The notes under the pieces were generated by a model. That model searched no databases and was not told the origin of the DNA. It saw only the letters and a program-made list of their open reading frames with translations. The position numbers and the translations under genes were made by a program. 64,000 nucleotides of DNA, taken from an uncultured Draconibacterium sp. Lineage in GTDB: Bacteria > Bacteroidota > Bacteroidia > Bacteroidales > Prolixibacteraceae. The stretch lies in contig NZ_OY781365.1 in assembly GCF_963676815.1 (NCBI RefSeq), forward strand, positions 2,576,501 through 2,640,500, in the 5' to 3' direction. This document shows positions 26,500-37,400 of the stretch, in pieces; positions within the stretch are counted from its first letter, which is position 1; the number at the start of each line of letters is the position of its first letter.

Positions 26500-27299
26500 T
26501 AAAGAGCAGCACCTGCGTGCAAATATTGAAGCCATTAAGCTTTGCTTTCGATTAGAGAAAGAAAATCGGAATCCGACGGCAGAAGAAACAAAAGCCCTGA
26601 AACAATATTCCGGTTTCGGGGCTTTGCAATGTATTCTTAATCCGGTAGAAAATCTGTTGGATATTGCCCGGTGGCCCGATTCTGAAGTGGGGTTGTTTCC
26701 AGCGGTTATGGAATTGCATGATGTCTTGAAGAGAAATTCAAAAACAGAACAGCAATACAAACTATTTACGAATAGTTTGAAAAATTCCATTTTAACTGCT
26801 TTCTATACCCCTTCCGAAATCGTTAATATACTAGCGGAAGCTTTAAAAAAACAACCAGGTTAACGTATCCCGTTTTCTTGATCCTTCAGCGGGTTTAGGT
26901 GAATTTATCTCAGCGTTTAAAAACCAAAACGAGCATCAAACAACAACAGGCTTTGAAAAGGATTTGCTGACTGGGAAAATTCTGAGCCAAATTTATCCTG
27001 ATGATAAAATTCGGACTGAAGGTTTTGAAGAAATCGAATACAGATTTAACAATCACTTCGATGTTGTTTCCTCCAATATTCCCTTTGGCGATGTGGCTGC
27101 GTCTGATATTGCCTATCTAAAAAGCGCAGATAAAGTTAAACGACAGGCGAGCAGGAGTATTCATAATTACTTTTTTCTCAAAGGAGTTGATGTCTTAAAA
27201 GATGGAGGTGTACTGGCTTTGGGAGCGAAAAATAAAAATAGTTTTATCGACAGTAACTCAAATAGCATGAAAGTATCGATGTGGGAAAAACTTTTTTAA
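26489..27299 (+). pseudogene. Frameshifted and truncated N-6 methylase/helicase (BmhA-like) remnant
   Basis: The N terminus of the ~1,900-residue methylase/helicase of Bacteroidota elements is present: MSFNKEQHLRANIEAIKLCFRLE..., QYSGFGALQ and LTAFYTPSEIVNILAEAL (to 26863). The frame then breaks at a run of seven A (26845-26851). In the +1 frame the protein continues with RFLDPSAGLGEF (methylase motif I, DPSAGxGxF) and FDVVSSNIPFGD (the NPPF-like motif), to a stop at 27299. Removing one A would restore continuity. After about residue 250 homology ends, so the helicase part is missing entirely. It is a dead gene unless the A-run is a sequencing error, and even then it is truncated. Confidence 0.8.
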
Positions 27300-27608
27300 T
27301 GAAAAAGCTGTGGGGGCGTTTGGTCGGATTTTTTGAATTCCGGTGAGCGCATTCCCCGATGGCTTTGCCTCGGGATAAGCGAACAAAACAATAAAAAAGT
27401 CCTTAACGGAATCGGATTCCTCGTCAGCTCTGCTGCGAGGAGTTTCAATGTAAAAAAGCCCATCAATGAAGGGCTTTTTTAAATTTCTTTGCACGTACTG
27501 AGAATCATATCAGTCTGAGAAGTAGGATGCTTAGTTGTGTAATAATTAATGTTTTAGTGTGAGGCTGAGACGCTTGTGCTTCATTTGCTTTGCACCTTTG
27601 AACACATC
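27300..27608. other. Junction region at the presumed right part of the conjugative element
   Basis: No gene. It has several hairpins: CCCGA...GGC-TTT-GCC-TCGGG near 27336-27356, CCTCG...CGAGG near 27418-27440, and the terminator at 27451-27479. Two CTTTGCAC words occur (27488 and 27586). Sequence to the left is element backbone and to the right is ordinary chromosomal-type genes, so an element boundary may lie here, but no attachment core or direct repeat was identified. Confidence 0.4.
27451..27479. terminator. Bidirectional intrinsic terminator
   Basis: Stem AAAAAAGCCC/GGGCTTTTTT with a 9-nt loop, ending in six T. It can end transcripts from the element on the left and from the leftward C10 protease gene on the right. 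Confidence 0.8.
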
Positions 27609-29618
27609 TTATTTCTTTACTACCAGCTTACCGGTAAGAATCTCATCCTTGTATTTTATACGTACCATATAAACACCTTCTTTCCAGCTGTGCGTATTAA
27701 TGGTTGTGCTTTTGCCTTTTAGTTTTTGCTTTTTAAGCTTTAGGCTTTGTACATTATCGTATACTTCAAGATCCCACTCCGCATTTTCATCGAAGATTGT
27801 TTCCGTGGAGGTCGACTTAATTGAAACTTGTCCTGTAATATCATGATCAATACTTACTGCAGTTTCTCCATTTGTTGGATTAGGATTCATTTGTAGTAGC
27901 AAACTACTGCTCTTGATAAAATAAAAATCTTGAGATTTAACATCTCCCCATCCACAATCGTTATTGAATTGTAAATTGACGGTGTAGTAGCCCTCGTGAC
28001 TAGCAATAAAATAGCCACCTGTTCCAGGTGGGCACATGGTCATTATTTGTTGCTGCTGATCCCATACTGTCCAGATGTAATCTGCTGGATCATTTGAAGG
28101 ATGTTGAAGACTAGTTCTGAACTCAAAAGGTGTACCTGTCGTCAGATACCAGTTATAGGCATTTTGATTTAGATCAAAAGGACTGAACACTGTTGCCTCC
28201 TCTGTTCCTACCCAAAGATCTTTTGTTCTATTCAAAAATGTTTGTCCTCGGCTATTTTTAATTGTTGCTGTTACAAATCCAGCCCCCGAAGACCTACTAT
28301 TTACCGTATAAGTTGTGCTAGTATTGCCTCCTATCTGATTAAGGTTTTTACTCATACTCCAAACTATACTTGCAGTAGATGGTATTGAAACAGAATAAGC
28401 CTGGTTGGAAGAACAAACCATGTCCGAACCTTCTAATCCTAAGCAGGCATCTATAATAGGCTCTGCTCCAAGAATTGCCTGTTGGCTGGTTGTAAAACTA
28501 TAATCATTCGAAGGATTTAGTTGCGATAACAAATAAAAATCATTTTCCTCATGTGAATTTGTCCATCCCCAATTGCAATGAAATGTATTATCGGCCCTAT
28601 AGCCGTCTATCACCCAAGCATGAGCTATGTTTTCACTATCATCAGCACCAGCATAATAAATTGGACGACCTGCGTCAATATCAGACTTTAACATATTGAT
28701 CCAAATGCTCTCACCATAGCTACTTTTGTATTTCCTTCCAGAAGTTTGAAATCCAAAATAGGTTGTCATTGCGTTTGAAACTTTATAATTCTGACTATGG
28801 GGAATCCAAGTTGAGCTATCTGTATAATTTACACCAATTGCCACCCCGCAATGAAATATAAGCTTTGCGTTGTCAAGATCGGGAGATTCATGATCCATTG
28901 CATCCCAATTATAATTTTGATCGTAAAAATCAACTGTTAATGAAGAAGAAAAACCTGAAGGAGTATAACTTCTTGTTTTATCCGGAAATACCCTGCATTG
29001 CCAATAATGTAAGATCTGAGCTAAAGCAACAGCTGAACAACCGGCAAGACATTTTCTTCCAGTATTAGGGTCCTCTGGACAGAATTTATTATAGTCGGTA
29101 GAAATAACCGCGTTCCTATCCCCTTGTCCCCATTCTGTTTCTAATAAAAATGTACCCGTAGAATAGCTCTTTGTGGGCGCATAATTTTTTGCAGAATAAG
29201 AATCCCATTTAGATTTCAGTTTTTCATCTGCGGATAATTTTTTTTCTTTTATAAATTTTATTTCTCTTTTGTATTCACCTAAAAGAAAATTCAGCGCTGG
29301 AGGAATACTTTTTATATCGAAATTTGATGTGAGACCATATCCTAAAACTGGCTCGACGTTATCTTCGGCAGAAACTAATATATAACCGATAGGGTTGAAA
29401 TTTATAATCCGAAAAACTAATATTCCGTCATGTTCAAAAGGTATTACTTCTTTTATGGAAATTGTTTTTTTTGAGATGCCAGATTCTTTTGAAAAGATAT
29501 TAATAGCGACCTGTTGTGCTTTTTGTAAGTCAACCTCTTTGGCACTTACTTGTTGCGGAAAAATAAGTAAACATAAAAGAGAAGATAAAATTAGAGTGTT
29601 TAGAAATTTTTGATTCAT
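27609..29618 (-). CDS. C10 family (streptopain-like) cysteine protease with T9SS sorting domain
   Basis: A 669-residue secreted protease. A signal peptide (residues 1-26, ending VSAK) is followed by a Spi-like propeptide (about 28-140) and the C10 catalytic domain, with nucleophile Cys194 in KCLAGCSAVALAQILHYW and the general-base His333 in IAHAWVIDGY, then FHCNWGW. Two Ig/PKD-like regions follow, and the last ~85 residues (NPNPTNGE ... WKEGVYMVRIKY ... LVVKK) are a type IX secretion C-terminal sorting domain. I chose ATG 29618 because the signal peptide starts there. It lies 22 bp downstream of a lipoprotein gene on the same strand. The family includes streptopain and prevotella interpains. 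Confidence 0.93.
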   Translation of the reverse strand: MNQKFLNTLILSSLLCLLIFPQQVSAKEVDLQKAQQVAINIFSKESGISKKTISIKEVIPFEHDGILVFRIINFNPIGYILVSAEDNVEPVLGYGLTSNFDIKSIPPALNFLLGEYKREIKFIKEKKLSADEKLKSKWDSYSAKNYAPTKSYSTGTFLLETEWGQGDRNAVISTDYNKFCPEDPNTGRKCLAGCSAVALAQILHYWQCRVFPDKTRSYTPSGFSSSLTVDFYDQNYNWDAMDHESPDLDNAKLIFHCGVAIGVNYTDSSTWIPHSQNYKVSNAMTTYFGFQTSGRKYKSSYGESIWINMLKSDIDAGRPIYYAGADDSENIAHAWVIDGYRADNTFHCNWGWTNSHEENDFYLLSQLNPSNDYSFTTSQQAILGAEPIIDACLGLEGSDMVCSSNQAYSVSIPSTASIVWSMSKNLNQIGGNTSTTYTVNSRSSGAGFVTATIKNSRGQTFLNRTKDLWVGTEEATVFSPFDLNQNAYNWYLTTGTPFEFRTSLQHPSNDPADYIWTVWDQQQQIMTMCPPGTGGYFIASHEGYYTVNLQFNNDCGWGDVKSQDFYFIKSSSLLLQMNPNPTNGETAVSIDHDITGQVSIKSTSTETIFDENAEWDLEVYDNVQSLKLKKQKLKGKSTTINTHSWKEGVYMVRIKYKDEILTGKLVVKK

Positions 29619-29640
29619 TTTGAAATATATTTTAATATGG

Positions 29641-30189
29641 TTATTTAATTCTGGTAAAATAATTTTCAAGAGTACCGTTCTCGATCATTTCGTTTATTTG
29701 ACCAAGAGTAAACTCTTTTTGTTCACAATCAATGCATCCCATCCAGTAGTATTCTTTATACGGGTCATTATCAATTATTCTCGGTTTGATTAGATCATCG
29801 GGCCAACTACTCGTATTATGATCTTTGTTATATTCATAATATTCAGTAAACGAAATATCAGTATACGAGGCATTGCTACTACTCCCTCCAACCATGTATC
29901 CACTTTTTAAAAGATGCCTGTATTTGGGCATCAATTTACCTTTGCTGTCGATTGTATAGGAATTGAGGTTTTTGGGGTCTAGGGCAAGAACTTTGTTTAA
30001 TCCTTCTGGTGTAACTTCAACAAAAATCTTATCGAAATAATCAGGATTCATTTTGTAAACACTTATGCCAAGAGTATTTTTAACTATAATGCTTTCGTCG
30101 GCAAAATCAAGTTCATCTTTTTGGCAACTTACCCCAATAAATGCGAGGATAGCTACCATTACTGTTAATTTTAATGTTATTCTATTCAT
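29641..30189 (-). CDS. Lipoprotein co-transcribed with the C10 protease
   Basis: A 182-residue lipoprotein. The signal ends in a lipobox (FIGVSC, Cys near 22), starting from ATG 30189 rather than the upstream 30225. The rest is acidic to neutral with no family I recognise; a CIDC pair lies near residue 153. It ends 22 bp before the protease, so the two form an operon. C10 proteases are often encoded beside small inhibitors, so a protease-inhibitor or propeptide-like role is possible but not shown by sequence. Confidence 0.75.
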   Translation of the reverse strand: MNRITLKLTVMVAILAFIGVSCQKDELDFADESIIVKNTLGISVYKMNPDYFDKIFVEVTPEGLNKVLALDPKNLNSYTIDSKGKLMPKYRHLLKSGYMVGGSSSNASYTDISFTEYYEYNKDHNTSSWPDDLIKPRIIDNDPYKEYYWMGCIDCEQKEFTLGQINEMIENGTLENYFTRIK

Positions 30190-30640
30190 ATTTAATAATT
30201 TAATGGTAAATATAGAGTGCTTCAAATAGCACTTACTAGGTTTTTAAAGCGTAATGAACAAATAAGGAGCACATAAATGATAGGAAACGGCTTGTAAGGA
30301 ACTTTGTAGCGGGACTATAGTTCAATAGATTCTTTGGTTTTTGAGTATTATGAGGTATTCATATTTATTTTTATTTCTATGTATTTGGAATAGATGATAT
30401 GCAAACATAATTAATGATATTTCGCGGTGCAAGTTTGTATTTATGTTTAATAACAGGAAGGGAAAGCACAGGTATCAGTGACCAACCTAGTGTCTTAAGA
30501 TCTGTTCGTTTGTTTTATTCAAGAAAGGATGTTTTGCAACACGAATGAAAAGTCTTTCTCTTATTAATAGGAGAGTAACAAAGTAAACTTTCTCCGATTA
30601 GAAGGTGATTCAGCATTTCATAAAAACATGACATTGTTTT

Positions 30641-30672
30641 TTTGTTATTTCTAGAATTATTTAATATGTTTG
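30641..30672 (+). promoter_or_regulatory. Promoter of Rhs cassette 1 (TTTG-N20-TATGTTTG)
   Basis: TTTG at 30641-30644 and TATGTTTG at 30665-30672 with 20 bp between, an exact fit to the Bacteroidota sigma-factor consensus. The same spacing occurs before cassettes 2 and 3, and the following ACAAACTCT is shared by all three. Confidence 0.7.
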
Positions 30673-30841
30673 ATTCATATTAATTACAAACTCTATATTA
30701 CAGATTGACCTGATGAAGCACAAGTTAAAACCCGAGTTAAACGCATCGTGTTTCAAGATTTTTTTGTCCTTTTGTATTTACAAATTTTATTCTTATAATT
30801 TTCTAGATTATCATATTTCTAGAAATCGATTGTAATGTAAC

Positions 30842-30903
30842 CCTTATTAATAAGAGAATATCCGATAATAAATTATTAACAGGAAATTGCAGTTTCCATA
30901 AAC
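30842..30903 (+). ncRNA. Conserved leader element, copy 1 (upstream of Rhs cassette 1)
   Basis: A palindrome CTTATTAATAAG (30843-30854) is followed by ATAATAAATTAT and the hairpin GGAAA-TTGCAG-TTTCC (30882-30897), then ATAAA. The same arrangement recurs at 51569 and 60009, where the hairpin is GGGAA-TTGCAG-TTCCC: the third pair changes from G-C to A-T on both sides, a compensatory change. It lies about 210 nt downstream of the promoter and 305 nt before the start codon. Confidence 0.6.
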
Positions 30904-31207
30904 AAACCAAATTATGAAGAAATAATCTTTTACGGTTTTATCATTCCTAATCTCAAGGAGAATATTAGTCAAATTATCATTCAAATTAGATGATTACACA
31001 GTAAAGATCCGATCGAATAAAAATAAACTGGAATAGCATTTTAAGTTCTTCCAGATTAATTTTATTGCCTTGAATAAATGTGTCAGCGATATAATTATGA
31101 TACATGGAATTCCATATGTGGGTCAATAGTAGTTGATTATGCTAAATGTTGACCTCTCGTTCATAAAACTACAGATGTTGATATACTCCAACTATTATTT
31201 TAACAAA

Positions 31208-34200
31208 ATGAATAAATTTAAAAAATTACTATTTTATTTTGTCTGTGCGTGTTTTACATTTAATAATTCATTTGCTCAGACTAAAAGCGAAAGCGACCAT
31301 TTTCAGAGTTTATTATTAAAGCCTGAGGTGTCGCAGTTATTCGAATTACATGGTGAAGGCCCTGTTAATGCGAACGGGGAATTTCAATATTCGATTAATT
31401 TACATAGTATCGAATGTAAGAATATTACGATACCAATTGATTTGAATTATGCGGGTAGAAGCATTAATCCATTTGCATATGCCGCTAATTGTGGATTAAA
31501 TTGGTCAGTATCCGGAGAAGGTGCCATTAAAAGAACGGTTAAAGGATTAAAAGACTTTACGTACTTATTAAATCAACCTACTAATTGTCTGGCAGGATAT
31601 CCTGATGGAGAGCTTTGCGATAAAGTTGGATGGCTGAAACAGGACACTTATGATGCAGCCCATTCTCCAGATATATCAGATATGAGCACTGAGAGAAAGT
31701 ATTTAATTCACAGTATTGATGAAGAACCGGACATTTTTACATGCTCTGCCCCTGGATTGTATGTCAAATTTATATTCAATAAAGATGGTGAAGCGAAAAT
31801 TATTGAAGGCGACGAAGTAACTTTTACTAACGTTTCCTCAGGTATGATAACTGTTCCAGGGAATGCTCTCTATTTTCAGGGAAGTATGCTTCCAGGTTCT
31901 GATCAAAGTTATCAAATTGAAGACTTTCTTGAATTTGAATTAATATCATCTGAAGGGATGAAATACACATTTAACAAAAGAGATATTGTATGGGAGATGG
32001 TAGGATCTGGTTTGTCAGGTCAGATCAAAACCAGAGTTGCAGACTGGAGGTTAACCAAGATTGTGGATCTTTTAACGAATGAGGAGATAAATTACACTTA
32101 TGCACTATTTAATGAAAATCAGGCCGTAGGAAGAAGTAATGGATATTCCAAATTGGCTAAAATTTCCGGGGGCAATTTCGTCGTTAGTACAACCGGAGCT
32201 ACTACTTCTTATTCTTATAGTGCTTTAACTCAGTGGTATCGTTTATCTGAAATTGACTATAAAACCGGTAAGATTTCATTTAGCTATAACAGTACTTCCC
32301 GTTCTGATAGAAGTGGAGATTATGCGTTAAAAAGTGTATCAGTAAAGAATAATAACAATACACTCATAACACAATATGATCTTATAACCTCTTATTTTAA
32401 GAATAGTAGTAATTCATCATCGTGTTTGAAATTGGATCGTTTGGACATTAAACCCAAGGGGTCTCTCATGACTGATTATAGTTTTGAATATTATGAAAGT
32501 TCTAGCATTAAAATACCTAAAGTAGCAGATGTCAAAGCAACTGATATTTTTGGGAACCTAAAGTCCGGAATTATTAGCAGTAACATTTTGCCATCACTTT
32601 ATTTTGTAGGTAGTACTTATTCCAGCTCTAACCTTACACCATATCAGCCATCATCATACCAGAATTACATTTCAGGTTCAAATTTACTGTCGACAGAAGA
32701 GGAGTTAAAAGTTGGAATGCTAACTCAAATAGTATTTCCGCAAAAAGGGAAAGTGGATATCGCTTATGAGCAAAATATTTTTGACAACCATTCAGGAAAT
32801 GGAGTTCGTTTGAAGAGTTTAACTTATTATTCTACATCAACCGTGAATGCTTCTAAAAAAACTTATTCATATTCTGATGGAAATATACTGCAATTCCCTC
32901 AATTTGTTGCCGGTCATACATTTTCACGGGATCCTATAAACATTGATGCTTGTAACAGGGTGTTTTATGACTGGATTGAAGAAAATATTGTAGATTATAG
33001 GGGAAACAGTTCAGGGAAAACTAAATATACTTTTAGAGGGGTTTCTAGCGCCAGATCTTTATCAAATTCAAGTTGGGTCAGTTCCATGTTAAACTCAACC
33101 GGGACGAGTGAATTGACTACAATGAATTCATACTTTAAGGGGCATTACCTATCCATGAAAACTGATCTATCTCCTTTGTCCGGAAAAATATATAGGATTG
33201 AGCATATCTCAGAAGGAGGAGTTACATTGAAATCAATTGATTATATGTATTCAGTTGGAACAATAGAACAATTAAATATTCAAACTCAATCCAATCTGCC
33301 AACATCAACTTATACGCATAATTTGAATCCTTATGCTTATGGAGCTGGAGTTTATATGGGAACTGGCGAATATGACCGAAAAGCATTGCTTTTATACTCT
33401 GTGACGGAAAAGGAATTTGACAGTACAACTAATAACTATAATGAAAAAAAGACTCGTAAATCATATCTTGATGGTTTGCCTGTTGTTCAATTTGAAGTGA
33501 CAAATTATGTTGGTCCTGATGACTATCAAGATGTTGATGGTAAGTTTCATAAGGTTCAGTATTATTACCCGGCTGACATACTTGAGAATTGTAATAATAT
33601 GAATATTCTTTCAGGAGATTCTCCGGATGTTAAGGCTTTAAAATACCTTGCGAATAATGGTGTTTATATACCTGTAAACATTAAAAAGAGCAAGCTACTA
33701 ACCGAGCATGTTTATGATGATGTGATAATAACTCAGACTGGCATAGGAAATAATTATACCAGCTATAAGTACGAAATAAAAGACAATAAACTGTTTATCC
33801 TTCCTCAAACTTTATATCAGGAGTGGGAAAGAAATGAGAATGTACATTATTATGCTCGATATCATGATCAGGGGGCAGATTATCTTGATTTTGATAATCA
33901 GGATGTTGAGTTCAATAATTCAACTCAAGAAGTGGAATGGCCTCGTTATCGTGTGGAACCCATAATTTATTATGATAGTTTCGATGACTATGGAAACTTG
34001 TTACAGATGCATAAAAAGAATGACGTGAATAAATCCATCTTCTGGGCCTATGATCATTCCTATCCGGTGGTTGTTGCCGAAAATGTGAGCTATTCTACCT
34101 TGCAAAATGCGATAATCGCTGCTGCAGGAACGTCCAATCTTGAGTCGTTTTGGGATGGTTTAGGCAACTTAACTACATCAACTCAAAAAGCAGCATGGAA

Positions 34201-34411
34201 AAACTTTAATACAGCACTTCGGAATAATAGTAACTTGTCCTCATCGCTTGTTAAGACATATGCGTTTATGCCACTTGTAGGTATGACTTCTGAGGTAGAT
34301 GAGAAAGGTACAGCCGTTTTTTATGAATACGATGGTTACAATCGCCTGCATTTTGAAAAGAATGATGATGGCAGCATCATGAAGAGACATAATTACAATT
34401 ACAAACAATAA
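31208..34411 (+). CDS. Rhs cassette 1 'A' protein: secreted RHS/YD-repeat protein
   Basis: A 1,067-residue exported protein starting at ATG 31208 (MNKFKKLLFYFVCACF), with a signal peptide ending NSFAQ. The TTG upstream at 31133 is not used in this reading. The N-terminal part has the pattern of Bacteroidota RHS partner proteins: LDLNYAGRSIN...GLNWSVSGEGAIKR, corresponding to the GLGW-GG motif of the other two A proteins. It ends in YD repeats: SIFWAYDHSYPVVVAENVSYS, MTSEVDEKGTAVFYEYDGYNRL and KNDDGSIMKRHNYNYKQ. No toxin tip is present. The B gene follows after 11 bp. By analogy with TcB/TcC and SpvB-like proteins, A may form part of a shell around the toxin; this is inference. Confidence 0.83.
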   Translation: MNKFKKLLFYFVCACFTFNNSFAQTKSESDHFQSLLLKPEVSQLFELHGEGPVNANGEFQYSINLHSIECKNITIPIDLNYAGRSINPFAYAANCGLNWSVSGEGAIKRTVKGLKDFTYLLNQPTNCLAGYPDGELCDKVGWLKQDTYDAAHSPDISDMSTERKYLIHSIDEEPDIFTCSAPGLYVKFIFNKDGEAKIIEGDEVTFTNVSSGMITVPGNALYFQGSMLPGSDQSYQIEDFLEFELISSEGMKYTFNKRDIVWEMVGSGLSGQIKTRVADWRLTKIVDLLTNEEINYTYALFNENQAVGRSNGYSKLAKISGGNFVVSTTGATTSYSYSALTQWYRLSEIDYKTGKISFSYNSTSRSDRSGDYALKSVSVKNNNNTLITQYDLITSYFKNSSNSSSCLKLDRLDIKPKGSLMTDYSFEYYESSSIKIPKVADVKATDIFGNLKSGIISSNILPSLYFVGSTYSSSNLTPYQPSSYQNYISGSNLLSTEEELKVGMLTQIVFPQKGKVDIAYEQNIFDNHSGNGVRLKSLTYYSTSTVNASKKTYSYSDGNILQFPQFVAGHTFSRDPINIDACNRVFYDWIEENIVDYRGNSSGKTKYTFRGVSSARSLSNSSWVSSMLNSTGTSELTTMNSYFKGHYLSMKTDLSPLSGKIYRIEHISEGGVTLKSIDYMYSVGTIEQLNIQTQSNLPTSTYTHNLNPYAYGAGVYMGTGEYDRKALLLYSVTEKEFDSTTNNYNEKKTRKSYLDGLPVVQFEVTNYVGPDDYQDVDGKFHKVQYYYPADILENCNNMNILSGDSPDVKALKYLANNGVYIPVNIKKSKLLTEHVYDDVIITQTGIGNNYTSYKYEIKDNKLFILPQTLYQEWERNENVHYYARYHDQGADYLDFDNQDVEFNNSTQEVEWPRYRVEPIIYYDSFDDYGNLLQMHKKNDVNKSIFWAYDHSYPVVVAENVSYSTLQNAIIAAAGTSNLESFWDGLGNLTTSTQKAAWKNFNTALRNNSNLSSSLVKTYAFMPLVGMTSEVDEKGTAVFYEYDGYNRLHFEKNDDGSIMKRHNYNYKQ

Positions 34412-34422
34412 AACCCTGAATA

Positions 34423-37400
34423 ATGAACACAATAAAAAAGATAATACTTATTCTTTTTACGTTTTACTCAGTGTATTATGTAAATGGGCAAACATCAACA
34501 GAGAATTATGTAAAAACGGAGACTGTTTTGGTTTCAGGAAAGACAACAGATGCACTTGTTGATGGTTTAAGCTATACGCAAAAACAGAGATCTGTAACCT
34601 ATATTGATGGCTTAGGGCGTCCCAAGCAATCGAACCTTTATAAAGGGGCCGGAGATGGCAGTAAAGATATTATTAGTGCCGTAATTTACGATACGTTTGG
34701 GCGCGAGAGTAAGCAATATTTGCCTTATGCATATGCTAAAAATGGTGCTTTCGATGCTTTATCGATATCTGTTAACAGGTACACAGCAAGCTATGGTACT
34801 ACTGATGATGACTATGCTTATTCTCAAATTGTTTATGAATCTTCTCCGTTAAGAAGAGTTGCAAAAGAAGCAGCTCCGGGATATAATTGGAGAAATGGAT
34901 CGGGGCATGAAGTGAAATATGAGTATGGTGTAAATAGTTCAGGTGAAGTAGAAAACTTCTATGCGGATATGAATGGGAACCTCATTCATGGTAATGATTA
35001 TGCTGCCGGAGGTGTGACCAAAATTACAACATGGGATGAGAATACTTCTATCTCATATTCCAATAGTAGAAGTGTTGAATATAAAGATAATCTTGGAAGG
35101 ACTATTCTAAAAGTTGAGTATAATGGAACAACTGCCCACTCGACTTATTATGTATATGATGATTTTGACAGGTTATGTTTCGTATTACCTCCTAAGGCTG
35201 TTGCGGATGGAAACGTTACCCCGACAGAACTTAACGAACTGTGTTATCATTACGATTATGATTACCTTAACAGATTAAGCGAGAAGAAACTCCCCGGGGC
35301 TGGTTGGGTATATATGATATACGATAGCCGCGATCGTCTTGTCCTAACACAGGATGCTAAATTGCGGGACTCGAATCCTAATAAATATCACTACATAAAG
35401 TATGATGAGCTAAACCGTCCCAAAGAGGAGGGAATCTGCATCGAGAATAAGAGTTACTCTACGCTGCGTTCAACAGTAGAGAATAGTAGTAATTATACAC
35501 CTGTCGGCTGTAGTGCAACAAGCTATACCTATTATGATGATTATAGCTGGGGGGTTCCATACAGCTACAGTACAGTATACACAGATCATAGTAAAATTAG
35601 TAATGTAAAAGGTCGGGTAACGGGGATAAAAAGCAAAGTATTGGGCACTAGTACATGGCTAACTACCGTTAATTATTACGATAAGTTTGGCCACCTGATA
35701 CAGCAATACCAAAGTAATCCAGATGGAGGTTATAACCGTACATCCACGGCTTACAATTTTACCGACCAGCCAATAAAACAGCAGGTTTACCATAAAAAGA
35801 CAAGCGGATCAACGGCCAAAACGACAGAGGAAAAATACAGCTACGACCATATTGGGCGCCCTACCAAAGTAGAGCATAGTTATAACGGCGCAGGTTTTGT
35901 AACCGTTGCCCAAAATACTTACGATGAGGTAGGCAGGTTAGAAAATAAAGAATTGCATAATACTTATCAGGACATAGATTACTCGTATAATGTACGTGGA
36001 TGGTTAACCAAAATAAATGACCCTGATGCAAACTACTCAAGCACCAAATATTTTGCTGAAGAGCTGTATTATGATTCTACCGGGGAATTGGTAACCCTTG
36101 ATGATCATATTCAGCACAATGGAAATATTGCCGGAGTTCGCTGGAGAAATAATGAGAACAGAAGATGTGCCTATGCTTTTACCTATGATGGATTAAACCG
36201 TTTAACAAAAGGTGATTATGGCTTTTCATTAGGTGCGAGTATAAATGTTACCAATTATACCAGCTACGACTTAAGTTCTGTTGGCTACGACAAAAACGGA
36301 AACATCACGTCGTTAAGCAGAAAGAATTCATCGGGAGGCACGAAGGAGAGTCTTACCTACACTTATGCAGGTAACCAATTATCATCGTTAAGCGGAACCT
36401 ATGGAGGAAGCTCAATAAGTGGAAAAACTTTTGGGTACGATGATAACGGCAATGCAACCACGGATAACCTAAGGGGAACAACGGTTCAGTATTTTGATGA
36501 GATTGATTTGCCAAAGAAATACACCAGGGGGTCGCAGTATGCCCAGTACGAATATGATGCAGCAGGCACAAAATGGAGTAAAACAGCCGTAACCAGTGGC
36601 ACAAGTACAATGGAGTATTATGGAAGTTTTATTTATCAGGACGGCACACTGGACCGTGTACTGACCAGTGAAGGCTACTACCTTGTAAGCAATGGCAAAT
36701 ATCATTACAACCTGAAGGACCATTTGGGTAGTACACGTATGGTAGTTAGTTACAGTGGCTCAACACCAACGGTAGAGCAGGTAATAGAGTATTACCCGTT
36801 TGGAAGTTTGTTTTCGGAGAACAATCTGGATAAAAATAAGTACCTTTACAACGGTAAAGAATTACAGAATGAGTTCTTTGAGAATTATGATTATGGCGCT
36901 CGGTTTTACGATGCTGAACTAGGGCGTTTCCACACGATTGATCCACTTGCAGAAAAGTATGGTTTTCAGTCGACATACGTATATGCAGCCAATAATCCTA
37001 TGCGTTTTATTGATGTATATGGAATGTTTCCGGATGACCCACTTGGCAGAACATATAGTGATTTAAATATATTTGAGAAGGCTTTATATAATCTTACTGT
37101 TGGCATAGGCCGATTCGGAAATGCAATAAATAAGAGTAATGGAAACGATAATTCAAGTTTAGAACAGGACGTTGAAGCAGGTCTTGGGAAGATAAATGAA
37201 ATCACCCTTATGCTAACAGGGCATGTTGAGATGGTTAAATCTTCTACAAGTGGAATTTCGGGAGTGGATGATCTTGTTACAAATTCTGTAGATGATTTTG
37301 ACGATGTAGCTAAAACTGTGAATTCAGCGAAGTTGGCCAAAACGTGGCAAGGTAATGAAACTTATACTGGAGTTGATAATTGGAGAAATATTACCCTTAA

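Larger units (their letters stand above)
30190..31207. other. Intergenic region with the long leader of Rhs cassette 1
   Basis: No gene. It separates the leftward lipoprotein/protease operon from rightward cassette 1. It is AT-rich and holds the cassette promoter (30641-30672) and the leader element (30842-30903). A second CTCTTATTAATAGGAG near-palindrome lies near 30552-30567. Confidence 0.6.

Noticed and set aside
26845..26863. Programmed -1 frameshift at the A-run in the methylase gene
   Set aside because: A AAA AAA is slippery for -1 shifts, but the downstream coding frame is +1 relative to the upstream one, so a -1 shift would not join them. Mutation or sequencing error is simpler.
27480..27600. 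CTnDOT-type attachment core near the two CTTTGCAC words
   Set aside because: The GTAnnTTTGC core is not present, and no direct repeat elsewhere in the window matches.
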